Shown here: positions 33,970-49,154 of the stretch, in pieces
How the letters are laid out: every line of letters starts with the position of its first letter
How positions within the stretch are numbered: the first letter of the stretch is position 1
Source: Acidiphilium rubrum
Lineage (GTDB): Bacteria; Pseudomonadota; Alphaproteobacteria; Acetobacterales; Acetobacteraceae
DNA: 64,000 nucleotides
Direction: 5' to 3'
Assembly (NCBI RefSeq): GCF_900156265.1
Contig: NZ_FTNE01000002.1
Span: 62,001 to 126,000 of the forward strand
Program-made: the position numbers and the translations under genes
The notes under the pieces: model-generated
Told to the model about the DNA's origin: nothing
Databases searched by the model: none
Seen by the model: the letters and a program-made list of their open reading frames with translations, nothing else

Positions 33970-35415
33970 TTATGCGACTCCCAGCGCCTCGGCATCCATC
34001 ATGCCGTAACGCCGGAGTTTCACGTAAAGGCTCTGGCGCGACAGACCGAGCATCTCGGCCGCCGACGCGCGATTATCGCCGGTGATCTTCAGCGCCGCCT
34101 CAATCGACAGGCGCTCGATCACCTCGGTCGCTTCGCGCACGATTTCCTTGAGCGAAACGCGCCCGATCAACTCGCTGATCTGTTCGAGCGAACGCGGCAC
34201 CGCACGCGTCGTCGTCGCCGGCGGAATGAACTCGGGCGCGGTCCGTCGGCCGATGTTGCGAATCGCAAACCCGAAACACGGCTTGCCGCCGTTCATCACC
34301 GTCACCGCCGAAATCTCGACCTCGGTCTGGGTGCCGAACTCATCGCGCAGGAACGTCGGGTACAACCGCACCGAACCATGCTGGCGCAGGTTGGCGCTCA
34401 GCACATTCAAATCCACCCCCGGCCGGCCGAGCCAGCGATCCAGCGTCTGGCCATGCGCCTGTTCCTCGGAACCCAGCTGCGTCATATCCAGAAACGCGGC
34501 GTTGGCCGCAAGCAGCCGCCCGTCATTGCCGGTCACGACGAAGCCATCCGGCGCGCTCTCGATCAGTTTGAGCAGCTTGGCCTTGCTGTCGGACAACAGA
34601 TTATGCGGATCGACCGGGCTGACCGGCGACAGACGCAGCAGATAATTCTGCCCCTCGCCCTGACGCAGCAAAAACGCGGAAATCCGCATTTCGCTATCAT
34701 GATCGGTCAGCCGGATTCGCACGTCATCCATCCGACCGGCAGCGCGGATGCTGCCGAGCAACTGCTCAAGCGCCCCCCGGCTTTCCGGTTCGACCAGCCC
34801 GGCAAACGCCAACCCGGCCAATTTGTCCCGATCCCCGAACAACCGCTGCGCGGCCGGATTGGCCTCGACGATCTTCTGCGACTGGCCATCGAGCACCAGC
34901 ACCGGCTCGGCCGACATCTGAAACAAAATCCGGTAGCGCGTCTCGACATGGCGCAGCCGCGAATAATCCCGCTCCAACGATTGCTGCACATCCACCAGGC
35001 GCTGCTGCAACGAGGCGAGCGCCCGCAGATCCCGCCCGAAGGCAATCGCCCGCCCGCTATGGCCGACCGGAATCGTTGAAAACAAAATCGGCACGTCCTT
35101 GCCCTCACGGGCCGGGTAATTCACATGCCGCCCCAGCGGGTTGGGCCGGTCATCCGCCTTGCCCGCCATGTCGTGCAGCATCTCGGTCACCTTGGTCCGG
35201 CTTTCGACCGTTACGGTGTCCGCCCACGGTCGCCCGATCCAGGTCTCGCTCTGATCGAACTCATTGGCAAAACTCGCACTCTGAAACGCGACATCGCGCA
35301 CGATGCCCTTGCGGTCCACGATCAGGGCGATATCGGCAGCCGCGGCGATCAGCATGCCTGCAGCGTCGGCATCGACATCGGCAAGCCATTTCGCTGGCGA
35401 TTTGAAGGCTTTCAT
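33970..35415 (-). CDS. ppsR: PpsR/CrtJ-type photosynthesis repressor
   Basis: A 481-aa regulator with tandem PAS domains (about residues 15-130, 155-270 and 280-395) and a C-terminal Fis-type helix-turn-helix (AALKITGDNRASAAEMLGL followed by SRQSLYVKLRRYGM). PpsR/CrtJ represses bch, crt and puf genes under oxygen or light by binding TGT-N12-ACA sites. The only cysteine here is C380 in the last PAS domain; where I recall the classical proteins having a redox cysteine beside the helix-turn-helix (E-R-x-C-I-E-A), this sequence has serine (S437). The chosen start is the last methionine before the PAS core, with a weak ribosome-binding site. Confidence 0.93.
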   Translation of the reverse strand: MKAFKSPAKWLADVDADAAGMLIAAAADIALIVDRKGIVRDVAFQSASFANEFDQSETWIGRPWADTVTVESRTKVTEMLHDMAGKADDRPNPLGRHVNYPAREGKDVPILFSTIPVGHSGRAIAFGRDLRALASLQQRLVDVQQSLERDYSRLRHVETRYRILFQMSAEPVLVLDGQSQKIVEANPAAQRLFGDRDKLAGLAFAGLVEPESRGALEQLLGSIRAAGRMDDVRIRLTDHDSEMRISAFLLRQGEGQNYLLRLSPVSPVDPHNLLSDSKAKLLKLIESAPDGFVVTGNDGRLLAANAAFLDMTQLGSEEQAHGQTLDRWLGRPGVDLNVLSANLRQHGSVRLYPTFLRDEFGTQTEVEISAVTVMNGGKPCFGFAIRNIGRRTAPEFIPPATTTRAVPRSLEQISELIGRVSLKEIVREATEVIERLSIEAALKITGDNRASAAEMLGLSRQSLYVKLRRYGMMDAEALGVA

Positions 35416-35544
35416 AGACGACCACACTTTCGAATATATAAGTATCTGCAGATGTAACCTTGCCACCTCTCCGTCAACTCGTTTTGCCTCGTTTCGCAAT
35501 CGCCACATGACAGACCATCATGCGCCGACATCGCCGGGCCGTTG

Positions 35545-36510
35545 CTATCGGATCGCCGCGTGGGCACGCTCAACCATGGTATCCGCCTCGAACAACGCCG
35601 CCTGGCCATCGCGCGCCGTTGCATCCGCACCCACGAACTGTGCCCGCTCCGGATGATCGGCAAACGCCTTGCCGCCCACCATCACGCCCAGCGCCGGGTT
35701 CAGCGCGGTGCGCCGCAGGGCGCGGATCACCGCTGGCAGACCCTTCAGCCCTCCCTCGCCGCTCACCGAAAGCCCTACCACATCGAACCAGTTGCGCCGC
35801 ACCATCGACATCAGCGACGCCCGCGTCAGCAACGCCTCGGTCTGCACGATCCACCCGGCCCGCCGGAACAGGTCGGATAACACCGCGATCCCGAAACTAT
35901 GCTGCTCACCCGGCGCCGCCGCGATCAAAAAATGCCGCTCACGACCACGCAACATCGGCGCGTCACTGACCGGATCGGCAGTGTCGCGCAGGATTTGGTT
36001 GAGCCGGATCATCGCGAGCGTGACCGCCGCGAAATCGGTGCGGTCCTCATCCCATAAATCACCCAGCCGCCGCGCCGCCGGGGCCAACAACCCCTGCAGA
36101 ACCGCATCGCGTGTAGCACCGGACACCACGAACCGTGCCAGCGTGGCATGCGCCTCGGCGATGTTCTCGGCCAGGATCAGATCGACGAACCGCTCCACCT
36201 CGCCCCGCGTCGGCATCGGCGCCGCGCCCGATGGTGCCGCCGCGCGATCGGGCCGGTTGGCCAGCATGCGCGGCAGCACCTCGGTCGCGATCGTGCGCTC
36301 CAGCAGGCCGGACCACGGCCGGATCACGGTCTGGCGATGCAACTCATCGGCGATCGCTTCATATATATGTGGTTTGCTCGGAGCCGCCCCGCGCGGCGCG
36401 TTACCTGCCACGGGGCCGCTCGCGTTGCCGCCCGAGGATAAGGCGGCACGGTCGAGTTCGGACCGGCCGGATTGGCCTCGCGATCCCTGGTGCTGTGTGG
36501 CGTCTCTCAT
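35545..36510 (-). CDS. ppaA: Cobalamin-binding photosynthesis regulator PpaA/AerR
   Basis: A 321-aa protein with a helical region followed by a B12-binding Rossmann domain. The cobalamin-ligand area reads APGEQHSFGIAVLSDLFRRAGW, in line with AerR/PpaA proteins where a histidine coordinates cobalamin, and the downstream strand-loop VGLSVSGEGGL and VMVGGKAF are present. AerR forms a light-dependent antirepressor complex with CrtJ/PpsR. It lies upstream of ppsR and opposite bchF. A very strong ribosome-binding site GAGGAGG precedes the ATG at 36510. The N-terminal 40 residues are low-complexity. Confidence 0.9.
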   Translation of the reverse strand: MRDATQHQGSRGQSGRSELDRAALSSGGNASGPVAGNAPRGAAPSKPHIYEAIADELHRQTVIRPWSGLLERTIATEVLPRMLANRPDRAAAPSGAAPMPTRGEVERFVDLILAENIAEAHATLARFVVSGATRDAVLQGLLAPAARRLGDLWDEDRTDFAAVTLAMIRLNQILRDTADPVSDAPMLRGRERHFLIAAAPGEQHSFGIAVLSDLFRRAGWIVQTEALLTRASLMSMVRRNWFDVVGLSVSGEGGLKGLPAVIRALRRTALNPALGVMVGGKAFADHPERAQFVGADATARDGQAALFEADTMVERAHAAIR

Positions 36511-36560
36511 CGATAGGCCTCCTCAACTCTTCAACGAACATGCACCCGAACCGCGTCGAG

Positions 36561-36594
36561 TGTCAAGTTTGATTGACGTAAATAAAGGTTGACA
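36561..36594. promoter_or_regulatory. Composite PpsR-like operator between ppaA and bchF
   Basis: A 34-bp inverted arrangement bounded by TGTCAA at 36561-36566 and TTGACA at 36589-36594. Read on the plus strand, 36561-36578 fits TGT-N12-ACG; read on the minus strand, 36594-36577 also fits TGT-N12-ACG. Each is one base off the PpsR/CrtJ consensus TGT-N12-ACA, and they share the central CG. The outer hexamers double as -35-like TTGACA boxes of the rightward promoter and of a possible leftward one, so bound PpsR could control both operons. Confidence 0.55.
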
Positions 36595-36617
36595 GTCGAT
36601 ATTCAGCGGGGCTAGTT
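36589..36617 (+). promoter_or_regulatory. Candidate sigma-70 promoter of the bchF operon
   Basis: A perfect -35 TTGACA (36589-36594) is followed after 17 bp by CTAGTT (36612-36617), which keeps the most conserved T, A and T of the -10 consensus. The 54-codon ORF with its GAGGA site begins 37 bp further on. The -35 lies in the candidate PpsR operator. Confidence 0.5.
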
Positions 36618-36654
36618 TTCGTCTCGTCGCTGACCCGCGACAGAGGAAACTCTG

Positions 36655-36799
36655 ATGAACCAAGCTACCGAATTCTACGATTCCCATGGTCGTCTCCCGT
36701 TGATCTGGCGCGGTGCCGCAAGCGAAATAGCCGGGCACACATTAACCAATGCTTATTTAGCGACGGGATCGAACGCCTCCTTTCAGGACATGTCAAGCG

Positions 36800-36819
<20 letters not shown>
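36655..36819 (+). CDS. 54-aa ORF between the promoter and bchF
   Basis: A 54-codon ORF beginning MNQATEFYDSHGRLPLIWRG. It has an excellent ribosome-binding site (GAGGA at 36643-36647, seven bases before the ATG). Its 3' end overlaps the bchF start by 20 bases (36800-36819) in another frame. Several codons are rare for this genome (TTA twice, ATA, ACA, GGA), unlike the neighbouring bch genes. The sequence is not like LH or Puf polypeptides and I recognise no family. It may be a leader that couples translation of bchF, or a small photosynthesis protein. Confidence 0.5.
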
Positions 36820-38643
<1,824 letters not shown>

Positions 38644-38647
38644 CGCC

Positions 38648-40136
38648 ATGCAGCTGACCCTCTGGACCTATGAAGGCCCCCCCCATATCGGCGCGATGCG
38701 TATCGCCACCGCGATGCAGGGCGTGCACTACGTGCTGCACGCACCGCAAGGCGACACATACGCTGATCTGCTGTTCACCATGATCGAACGGCGCGACCGC
38801 CGCCCGCCGGTCACCTACACCACGTTCCAGGCGCGCGACCTCGGCTCGGACACCGCAACCTTGTTCAAAAACGCGGTGCGCGACGCCTATGACCGTTTCA
38901 AACCCGAAGCCATGATCGTCGGCGCCTCCTGCACCGCCGAACTGATCCAGGACGATCCAGGCGGCCTCGCCGCGGCACTCGGCCTGCCGATCCCGGTGAT
39001 ACCGCTCGAGCTGCCCGCCTATCAGCGCAAGGAAAACTGGGGCGCGGCGGAAACCCTCTATCATCTGGTCCGCGCCGCAACCAACGGCGTCGCAACACCG
39101 GATCGCACCGGCCGCCCGGTCGCGGTCAACATCCTCGGCCCAGCGGCACTCGGCTTTCGCCACCGCGACGATCTGATCGAAGTGACCGACCTGCTGGGCA
39201 AACTCGGTGTCTCGATCAACGTGATCGCCCCGCTCGGCGCCCGCTTCGCCGATCTCGCGCGCATCCCCGCGGCCGATGCCAATATCGTGCTCTACCCGGA
39301 AATCGCCGGCACCGCCGCCGCCTATCTTGCCCGCAAATTCGGCCAGAAGACCATCACCACCGTGCCGATCGGGCTGAACGCCACGCGCGACTTCGCAGCC
39401 GAAATCGCGGCCCTCACCGGCAGCACGGTGCCGGACGATCTGGAAAGCCAGGCCCGCTCGTCCTGGTACGCCCGCTCGATCGACAGCACCTATCTCACCG
39501 GCAAGCGCGTCTTCATTTTCGGCGATGCCAGCCACGCCATCGCCCTCGCCCGCATCGCCGCCACCGAAATCGGCTTCACCATCGCCGGCCTCGGCACCTA
39601 CAGCCGCGAGTTTGCCCGCGAAGTGAAATCCGCCGCCGCACTCTACAATGTCGAAGCCCTGATCAGCGACGATTACCTGACCGTCGAAGCCGCCATCGCC
39701 GCCGCCCAGCCCGAGCTGGTGCTCGGCACACAAATGGAACGCCACATCGCCAAACGCCTCGGCATTCCCTGCGCCGTGATTTCCGCCCCCACCCATGTGC
39801 AGGATTTCCCGGCCCGCCATTCGCCCTTCGCCGGCTTCGAAGGGGCCAATGTGCTGTTCGACACGCTGACCCACCCGCTGATGATGGGTCTCGAAGAGCA
39901 TCTGCTCGGCATGTTCCGCGAGGATTTCGAATTCAACGATCAGGCTGCCCCCTCGCATCTTGGCGCCGAAGCCGCGGCACCGGTAGCAACCGCACCCATC
40001 CTCACCGGCTGGGAGCCGTCAGCCGAGGCCGAACTCAAGAAAATCCCGTTCTTCGTGCGCGGCAAGGCGCGGAAGAACACCGAACTTTTTGCCGCCGAGC
40101 ATGGCGTGACCCTCATCACGATTGAGACGATTTACG

Positions 40137-40162
<26 letters not shown>
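38648..40162 (+). CDS. bchB: Light-independent protochlorophyllide reductase subunit B
   Basis: A 504-aa NifK-like protein opening [20 protein letters not shown]. The aspartate that serves as the unusual fourth ligand of the NB [4Fe-4S] cluster is at D36 (APQGDTYAD). Conserved segments include [15 protein letters not shown] and the C-terminal [13 protein letters not shown], a small domain with the P-F-F-x-R motif seen in BchB. It overlaps bchH by 26 bp. Confidence 0.97.
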
Positions 40163-44661
<4,499 letters not shown>

Positions 44662-44662
<1 letters not shown>

Positions 44663-45360
44663 TGGCAGGCGAGACCTATCAACTCCGGCGCGGCGAAATC
44701 GAGACCTATTTCGATCGCACCGCCGCCGCCGCCTGGGCACGCCTGACCTCGGATGCCCCGGTCAGCGGCATCCGTGCGAAGGTCCGCGCCGGGCGCGACG
44801 CGATGCGCGCCACCCTGCTCGGCTATCTGCCCGACGATCTGACCGGCGCCCGCGTGCTCGATGCCGGCTGCGGCACCGGCGCACTCGCCATCGAAGTCGC
44901 CCGCCGCGGCGCCGATGTCGTCGCGGTCGATCTCTCGCCCACCTTGGTCGATCTCGCCCGCGAACGCGCGGCGAGCGACCCCGCCGCCTCCCGCATCGAT
45001 TTCCGTGCCGGCGACATGCTCGATGCCGCGCATGGTGATTTCGATTACATGGTCGCAATGGATTCCCTGATCCATTACCAGCGTGACGATGTGGTGGCGT
45101 CCCTCGCCCGCATCGCCCCCCGCGTCCGCCACGGTATGATGTTCACCTTCGCCCCGGGCACGCCGCTGTTGATCACCGCCCGCGTGATCGGCCGCCTGTT
45201 CCCCCGCAGTGACCGCTCACCGGCGATCGAGCCGCAGCCCGAGCGCAAACTCCGCCGCGCCATCCAGCAAAATCCGGCGCTCGCCGGTTTCGCGCCCCGC
45301 CGCACCACGCGGATTTCGCGCAGCTTCTACATCTCCCAGGCCCTGGAGTTGTCCCGATGA
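44662..45360 (+). CDS. bchM: Mg-protoporphyrin IX O-methyltransferase
   Basis: A 232-aa SAM-dependent methyltransferase with motif I VLDAGCGTGALAIEVARRGADVVAVDLS and the BchM-typical HYQRDDVVASLARIAP and SRSFYISQALEL at the C-terminus. It methylates the ring-C propionate of Mg-protoporphyrin IX, producing the substrate of AcsF. It overlaps bchL and lhaA. Confidence 0.96.
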
Positions 45361-46826
45361 GCCAACACATCAAAACCAAAGGCCGTGCGATCGAACGCAC
45401 GATGACCCCCTTCTGGATGAAGCTCGACACCAGCTGGCTCCCCTTCGCCGATGCCGCGACGCCCGAACTGCCGATGCGCCGCCTGCTCCGCCTGTCGCTG
45501 TTCCAGCTCACTGTCGGCATGTCGGCGGCGCTGATGATCGGCACGCTCAACCGGGTGATGATCGTGGAGCTGCACGTCTCGGCCGCCCTGGTCTCGTTCA
45601 TGATCGCCCTGCCTTTGCTGCTTGCCCCGGTGCGCGCCCTGATCGGTTTCCGCTCGGATGGCTATCGCTCGGTATTCGGCTGGCGCCGGGTGCCGTTCAT
45701 CTGGTTCGGCACCATGGCGCAGTTCGGCGGCCTCGCGGTGATGCCCTTCGCGCTGATCATCCTCAGCGGCCATGCCGTCGGCCTGCCGATCTGGGGTAAA
45801 ATCGGCGGCGCGCTCTCCTTCCTGCTGGTCGGTGCCGGCATGCACACCACGCAAACCGCCGGCCTCGCGCTCGCGACCGATCTGGCACCCGAGCACGCCC
45901 GCCCGCGCGTGGTTGCCATGCTCTGCGCCATGCTGCTCGCCGGCATGATCGGCGGCGCGCTGCTGTTCGGCTGGCTGCTCACCCCCTACAACCAGTTCCA
46001 CATGATCCAGGTGATCCAGACCACCGCGCTGATCACCATCGTTCTCAACAGCATCGCCCTCTGGAAACAGGAACCCCGCCGCCGCTACGCGGATGACGAG
46101 GAACTGCCCGCCCGCCGCGCGGGGATGGAAACCCTCTCGGCCGCCTGGGCGCTGTTTCGCGCCCAGCCGCTCGCGATGCGCCGCCTCGTCACCATCGGGC
46201 TCGGCACCCTCGCCTTCTCGATGCAGGATATTCTGCTCGAACCCTATGGCGGTCAGGTGCTGCACCTGCCGGTCGGTGAAACCACCGCGCTCACCGCCCT
46301 GCTCGCCGCCGGTGCCGGTGCCGCCGCGCTGGTCGCGCGCTGGCGCCTGACCCGCAACGGCGATCCCTACCGCATCGCCGCCGCCGGCACGCTGGTCGGC
46401 TTGCTCGCGTTCAGCTGCGTCATCTTCGCCGCCCCGCTGCATTCGGGCCTGATCTTCGGCGCCGGCGTCGGCCTGATCGGCTTCGGCGGCGGCCTGTTCC
46501 TGGTCGGTACCCTGTCCGATGCCATGGGCCGCGTGATTGGCGACATGAGCGGCCTCGCCCTCGGTGCCTGGGGTGCGGTGCAGGTGCTCGCTTCGGGCAT
46601 CGCCATCGCCATCGCCGGCACGCTGCGCGGCACCATCGCCACACTCGCCGCGCACGGCACCTTCGGCCCCAGCTTCACCGGCCCCGCCGTCGGTTACGAT
46701 GCCGTCTATCACGTCGAAATCTACCTGCTGTTCGCCACGCTGATCGCGATCGGGCCGCTGGTCCGCCGCTCCTCCACCCCAACCAACGCGCTGACGCAGC
46801 AGGACGCTGCGTTCGGCCTGAAATAA
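45357..46826 (+). CDS. lhaA: Light-harvesting complex assembly protein LhaA (PucC family)
   Basis: A 489-aa protein of the BCD/PucC major-facilitator family with about twelve membrane helices. Features are RLSLFQLTVGMSAALMIGTLNRVMIVEL, APVRALIGFRSDGYRSVFGWRRVPFIWFG and DLAPEHARPRVVAMLCAMLL. LhaA is needed for LH1 assembly in Rhodobacter. The LH1 genes themselves (pufBA) are outside the window. GGAG precedes the start, which overlaps bchM by four bases. Confidence 0.94.
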   Translation: MSQHIKTKGRAIERTMTPFWMKLDTSWLPFADAATPELPMRRLLRLSLFQLTVGMSAALMIGTLNRVMIVELHVSAALVSFMIALPLLLAPVRALIGFRSDGYRSVFGWRRVPFIWFGTMAQFGGLAVMPFALIILSGHAVGLPIWGKIGGALSFLLVGAGMHTTQTAGLALATDLAPEHARPRVVAMLCAMLLAGMIGGALLFGWLLTPYNQFHMIQVIQTTALITIVLNSIALWKQEPRRRYADDEELPARRAGMETLSAAWALFRAQPLAMRRLVTIGLGTLAFSMQDILLEPYGGQVLHLPVGETTALTALLAAGAGAAALVARWRLTRNGDPYRIAAAGTLVGLLAFSCVIFAAPLHSGLIFGAGVGLIGFGGGLFLVGTLSDAMGRVIGDMSGLALGAWGAVQVLASGIAIAIAGTLRGTIATLAAHGTFGPSFTGPAVGYDAVYHVEIYLLFATLIAIGPLVRRSSTPTNALTQQDAAFGLK

Positions 46827-46840
46827 CCACGAGGTCCGTC

Positions 46841-47695
46841 ATGCAAACCGGTGCAATCACTCCCTATATCGATGTCGCTCAGTTGGTGCTCTACGCATTC
46901 TGGATCTTCTTTTTCGGCCTCGTGTTCTACCTCCAGCGCGAGAGCAAGCGCGAAGGCTACCCGCTGGTCACCGGCCACAAGGGCGAACGCCTCGAAGGTT
47001 TTCCCTTCCTGCCGACCCCGAAAACCTTCATCCTGCCGGATGGCACGACCAAATCCGTGCCCTGGAACGAGCCGATCGAGGTGATCAACGCCCGTTCCAG
47101 CGCACCGTGGGATGGCGCGCCGATCATCCCGCTCGGCAACCCGATGCTCGATGGCATCGGCCCGGCCTCCTACACCCAGCGCTCCACCCACCCCGAGATG
47201 ATGCCCGAAGGTGAAGTCCGCATCGCCCCGCTCCGTGTCGCGACCGACCATTGGGTCGCCGCCGAAGACCCCGATCCACGTGGCGCCCCGGTGATCTGCT
47301 GCGATGGCGTGATCGGCGGCACCGTCGTCGATATCTGGATCGACCGCGCCGACCAGATGCCGCTCTGGCTCGAAGCCAGCGTCGCCTCCGATCCCGCGCG
47401 ACGCGTGATGTTCCCGATCGCGCTATGCCGGGTCATCGCCAACAGCAACCCGTTCGACAATGCCTGGGTCAGCTTCGGCAGCATCGTCAGCGGCAGCCGT
47501 GGCACCGCCGGCCTGCCCCGCTCGGCCAGCGGCGTCTCGGTGAAACTCGCCTCGGTCACCGCGGCGCAATTCGCCATCGCCCCGCCCATCGCCATGCCCG
47601 ACATCATCACCCCGCGCGAGGAAGATCGCCTGATGGCCTATTTCGCCTCCGGCCATCTCTACGCGACGCCGCAGCGTTCGGAGCCGCTGCTATGA
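46841..47695 (+). CDS. puhA: Photosynthetic reaction centre H subunit
   Basis: A 284-aa PuhA protein. It has one transmembrane helix near the N-terminus (LVLYAFWIFFFGLVFYLQRESKREGYPL), then the cytoplasmic PRC-barrel domain with LPTPKTFILPDGTTKSVPW and DPRGAPVICCDGVIGGTVVDIWIDRADQ. It caps the L-M complex and helps proton delivery to QB. Compared with Rhodobacter the C-terminus is slightly longer. GAGG precedes the start, and the stop overlaps puhB. Confidence 0.96.
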   Translation: MQTGAITPYIDVAQLVLYAFWIFFFGLVFYLQRESKREGYPLVTGHKGERLEGFPFLPTPKTFILPDGTTKSVPWNEPIEVINARSSAPWDGAPIIPLGNPMLDGIGPASYTQRSTHPEMMPEGEVRIAPLRVATDHWVAAEDPDPRGAPVICCDGVIGGTVVDIWIDRADQMPLWLEASVASDPARRVMFPIALCRVIANSNPFDNAWVSFGSIVSGSRGTAGLPRSASGVSVKLASVTAAQFAIAPPIAMPDIITPREEDRLMAYFASGHLYATPQRSEPLL

Positions 47696-48369
47696 GCACA
47701 CCCGATCGCCGTGAGGGGCGCGGCCTGCCGCACGCGCTGCCAGCGGGTGAAACCCTGCTGTGGCAGGGCTCGCCCACCTTCCGCGCCCTCGCGGTCGGCG
47801 CCTTCCACGTCAAGGCGTGGAGCATCTACGTCGCGATCATGCTGGCCTGGGGCATCGTCAGCGCGCTGATCTCGCATCACTCGCTGCGCGTCGCCGAAGC
47901 CGCCGGCTTCTGGTCGCTGTTCCTCGGCGTGCTCGCACTGGCCATGGTGCTCGGCTTCGCCTTCCTCACCGCCCGCACCACCATTTACACCATCACCAGC
48001 AAGCGCATCGTGATCCGCTACGGTGCGGCGATCCAGAAACACGTCAACCTGCCGTTCCGCGCCATCCAGGCCGTCGGCCTGCGCACCGCGCCCGATGGCA
48101 CGGGCGACATCGTGATGACGCCGGAAGCCGACCGCAACCTGTCTTACCTGCTGCTCTGGCCGCATGTGCGCGCCGGCAAGCGCGGCCGGGTCGAACCCGT
48201 GCTGCGCGGCATCCCCGATGCCGCCGGCGCCGCCCGCGTGCTCGCCGCCGCGCTCGATCCGTCGCGCGCACCGGCCGCGATCATGCCGATCGCCGCCAGT
48301 CCGCAGCGCGACAGAAGCCAGGATAGCGATGCGATGGACGCGCTGGCCTCGGGCGGTCACGCGGCATGA
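47692..48369 (+). CDS. puhB: Photosynthetic complex assembly protein PuhB
   Basis: A 225-aa membrane protein with a bacterial PH-like domain. It shows the PuhB pattern LPHALPAGETLLWQGSPTFR, two or three hydrophobic helices (about 45-105), and TARTTIYTITSKRIVIRYGAAI. PuhB is required for reaction centre assembly in R. capsulatus. Its start overlaps puhA (ATGA) and its end overlaps puhC. Confidence 0.93.
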   Translation: MSTPDRREGRGLPHALPAGETLLWQGSPTFRALAVGAFHVKAWSIYVAIMLAWGIVSALISHHSLRVAEAAGFWSLFLGVLALAMVLGFAFLTARTTIYTITSKRIVIRYGAAIQKHVNLPFRAIQAVGLRTAPDGTGDIVMTPEADRNLSYLLLWPHVRAGKRGRVEPVLRGIPDAAGAARVLAAALDPSRAPAAIMPIAASPQRDRSQDSDAMDALASGGHAA

Positions 48370-48836
48370 GCGGCGCCGCACCCTATCATGACGACGACGC
48401 ACCGCCGCATGTGCCGCGCTGGGCGGTGATCGCGGCGGGGTGCCTCATGCTCGGCACCGTCGCCCTCGCGACAATTTCGCGCCTGACCACGCCTGATTAC
48501 AGCCTGCCCGCGGCCACCGCGCCGATCATGGCGGTCCGCTTCATCCAGACCGAGGCGCAGGCCCTGCTGGTGCAGAACGCCGCCACCGGCAAGCCCATCA
48601 CCACCATCGCGCCCAGCGCCGATGCCTTCCTGCGCACCACCCTGCGCACCATGATCGAGGCCCGCCTGGCCGATGGCTTCTCGCGCACCGCCCCGTTCCT
48701 GCTGATCCCCGCCGCCCACCATGTCCTGATCCTCGATGACCCCACCACCGGTGAGCACATCGACCTGCAGGCGTTCGGCCCCAGCAATTCCGGCCAGTTC
48801 AAGGCCCTGATGCTTCACAACGGAGACCGCTCATGA
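48366..48836 (+). CDS. puhC: Photosynthetic complex assembly protein PuhC
   Basis: A 156-aa protein with one transmembrane helix (about residues 20-38) and a periplasmic domain: after the anchor, RFIQTEAQALLVQNAATGKPI, SADAFLRTTLRTMIEARLADG and the C-terminal LQAFGPSNSGQFKALM. It matches PuhC in position, size and topology. PuhC promotes formation of the reaction centre/LH1 core. It overlaps both neighbours by four bases. Confidence 0.88.
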   Translation: MSGAAPYHDDDAPPHVPRWAVIAAGCLMLGTVALATISRLTTPDYSLPAATAPIMAVRFIQTEAQALLVQNAATGKPITTIAPSADAFLRTTLRTMIEARLADGFSRTAPFLLIPAAHHVLILDDPTTGEHIDLQAFGPSNSGQFKALMLHNGDRS

Positions 48837-49150
48837 TCGGCACCAAGCAACGCATCGATCTGCGCTGCCAGATCGACTTCGAACAGACTCCACAAAGCCT
48901 GCACGCCCACGCGATTCCGCAGGATGTCGAAATCTGGCCCGGCGATGAAATCCTGCTGCACGACGCGCCCGAAATGGTCGGCTTCGGCGAACGCCTGACC
49001 GGCGAATGCACCGCAACACTGCTCCGCGCCGGCCGCCTCGAACGCGCCTGGACGCAGTTCCGCTCGCTGTTCGAAATCGGCGAGCTCTACGAAGTCGGCT
49101 TCCAGCCGCTCGCAGACTTCAACATCGCCCCGACCCATACCGGAGTCTGA
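48833..49150 (+). CDS. Conserved hypothetical protein between puhC and acsF
   Basis: A 105-aa soluble protein, [20 protein letters not shown] at the start, followed by a predicted beta-rich segment ([23 protein letters not shown]) and a helical one ([23 protein letters not shown]). It overlaps puhC by four bases and lies four bases upstream of acsF. Genes of similar size are found at this point in other alphaproteobacterial clusters by my recollection, but I know of no assigned function. A role with the cyclase AcsF is a guess from coupling. Confidence 0.75.
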   Translation: MIGTKQRIDLRCQIDFEQTPQSLHAHAIPQDVEIWPGDEILLHDAPEMVGFGERLTGECTATLLRAGRLERAWTQFRSLFEIGELYEVGFQPLADFNIAPTHTGV

Positions 49151-49154
49151 GATC

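Noticed and set aside
32389-35079. Long plus-strand open frame opposite bchP, bchG and ppsR
   Set aside because: An Arg/His-rich mirror of three recognised genes with no ribosome-binding site or domain.
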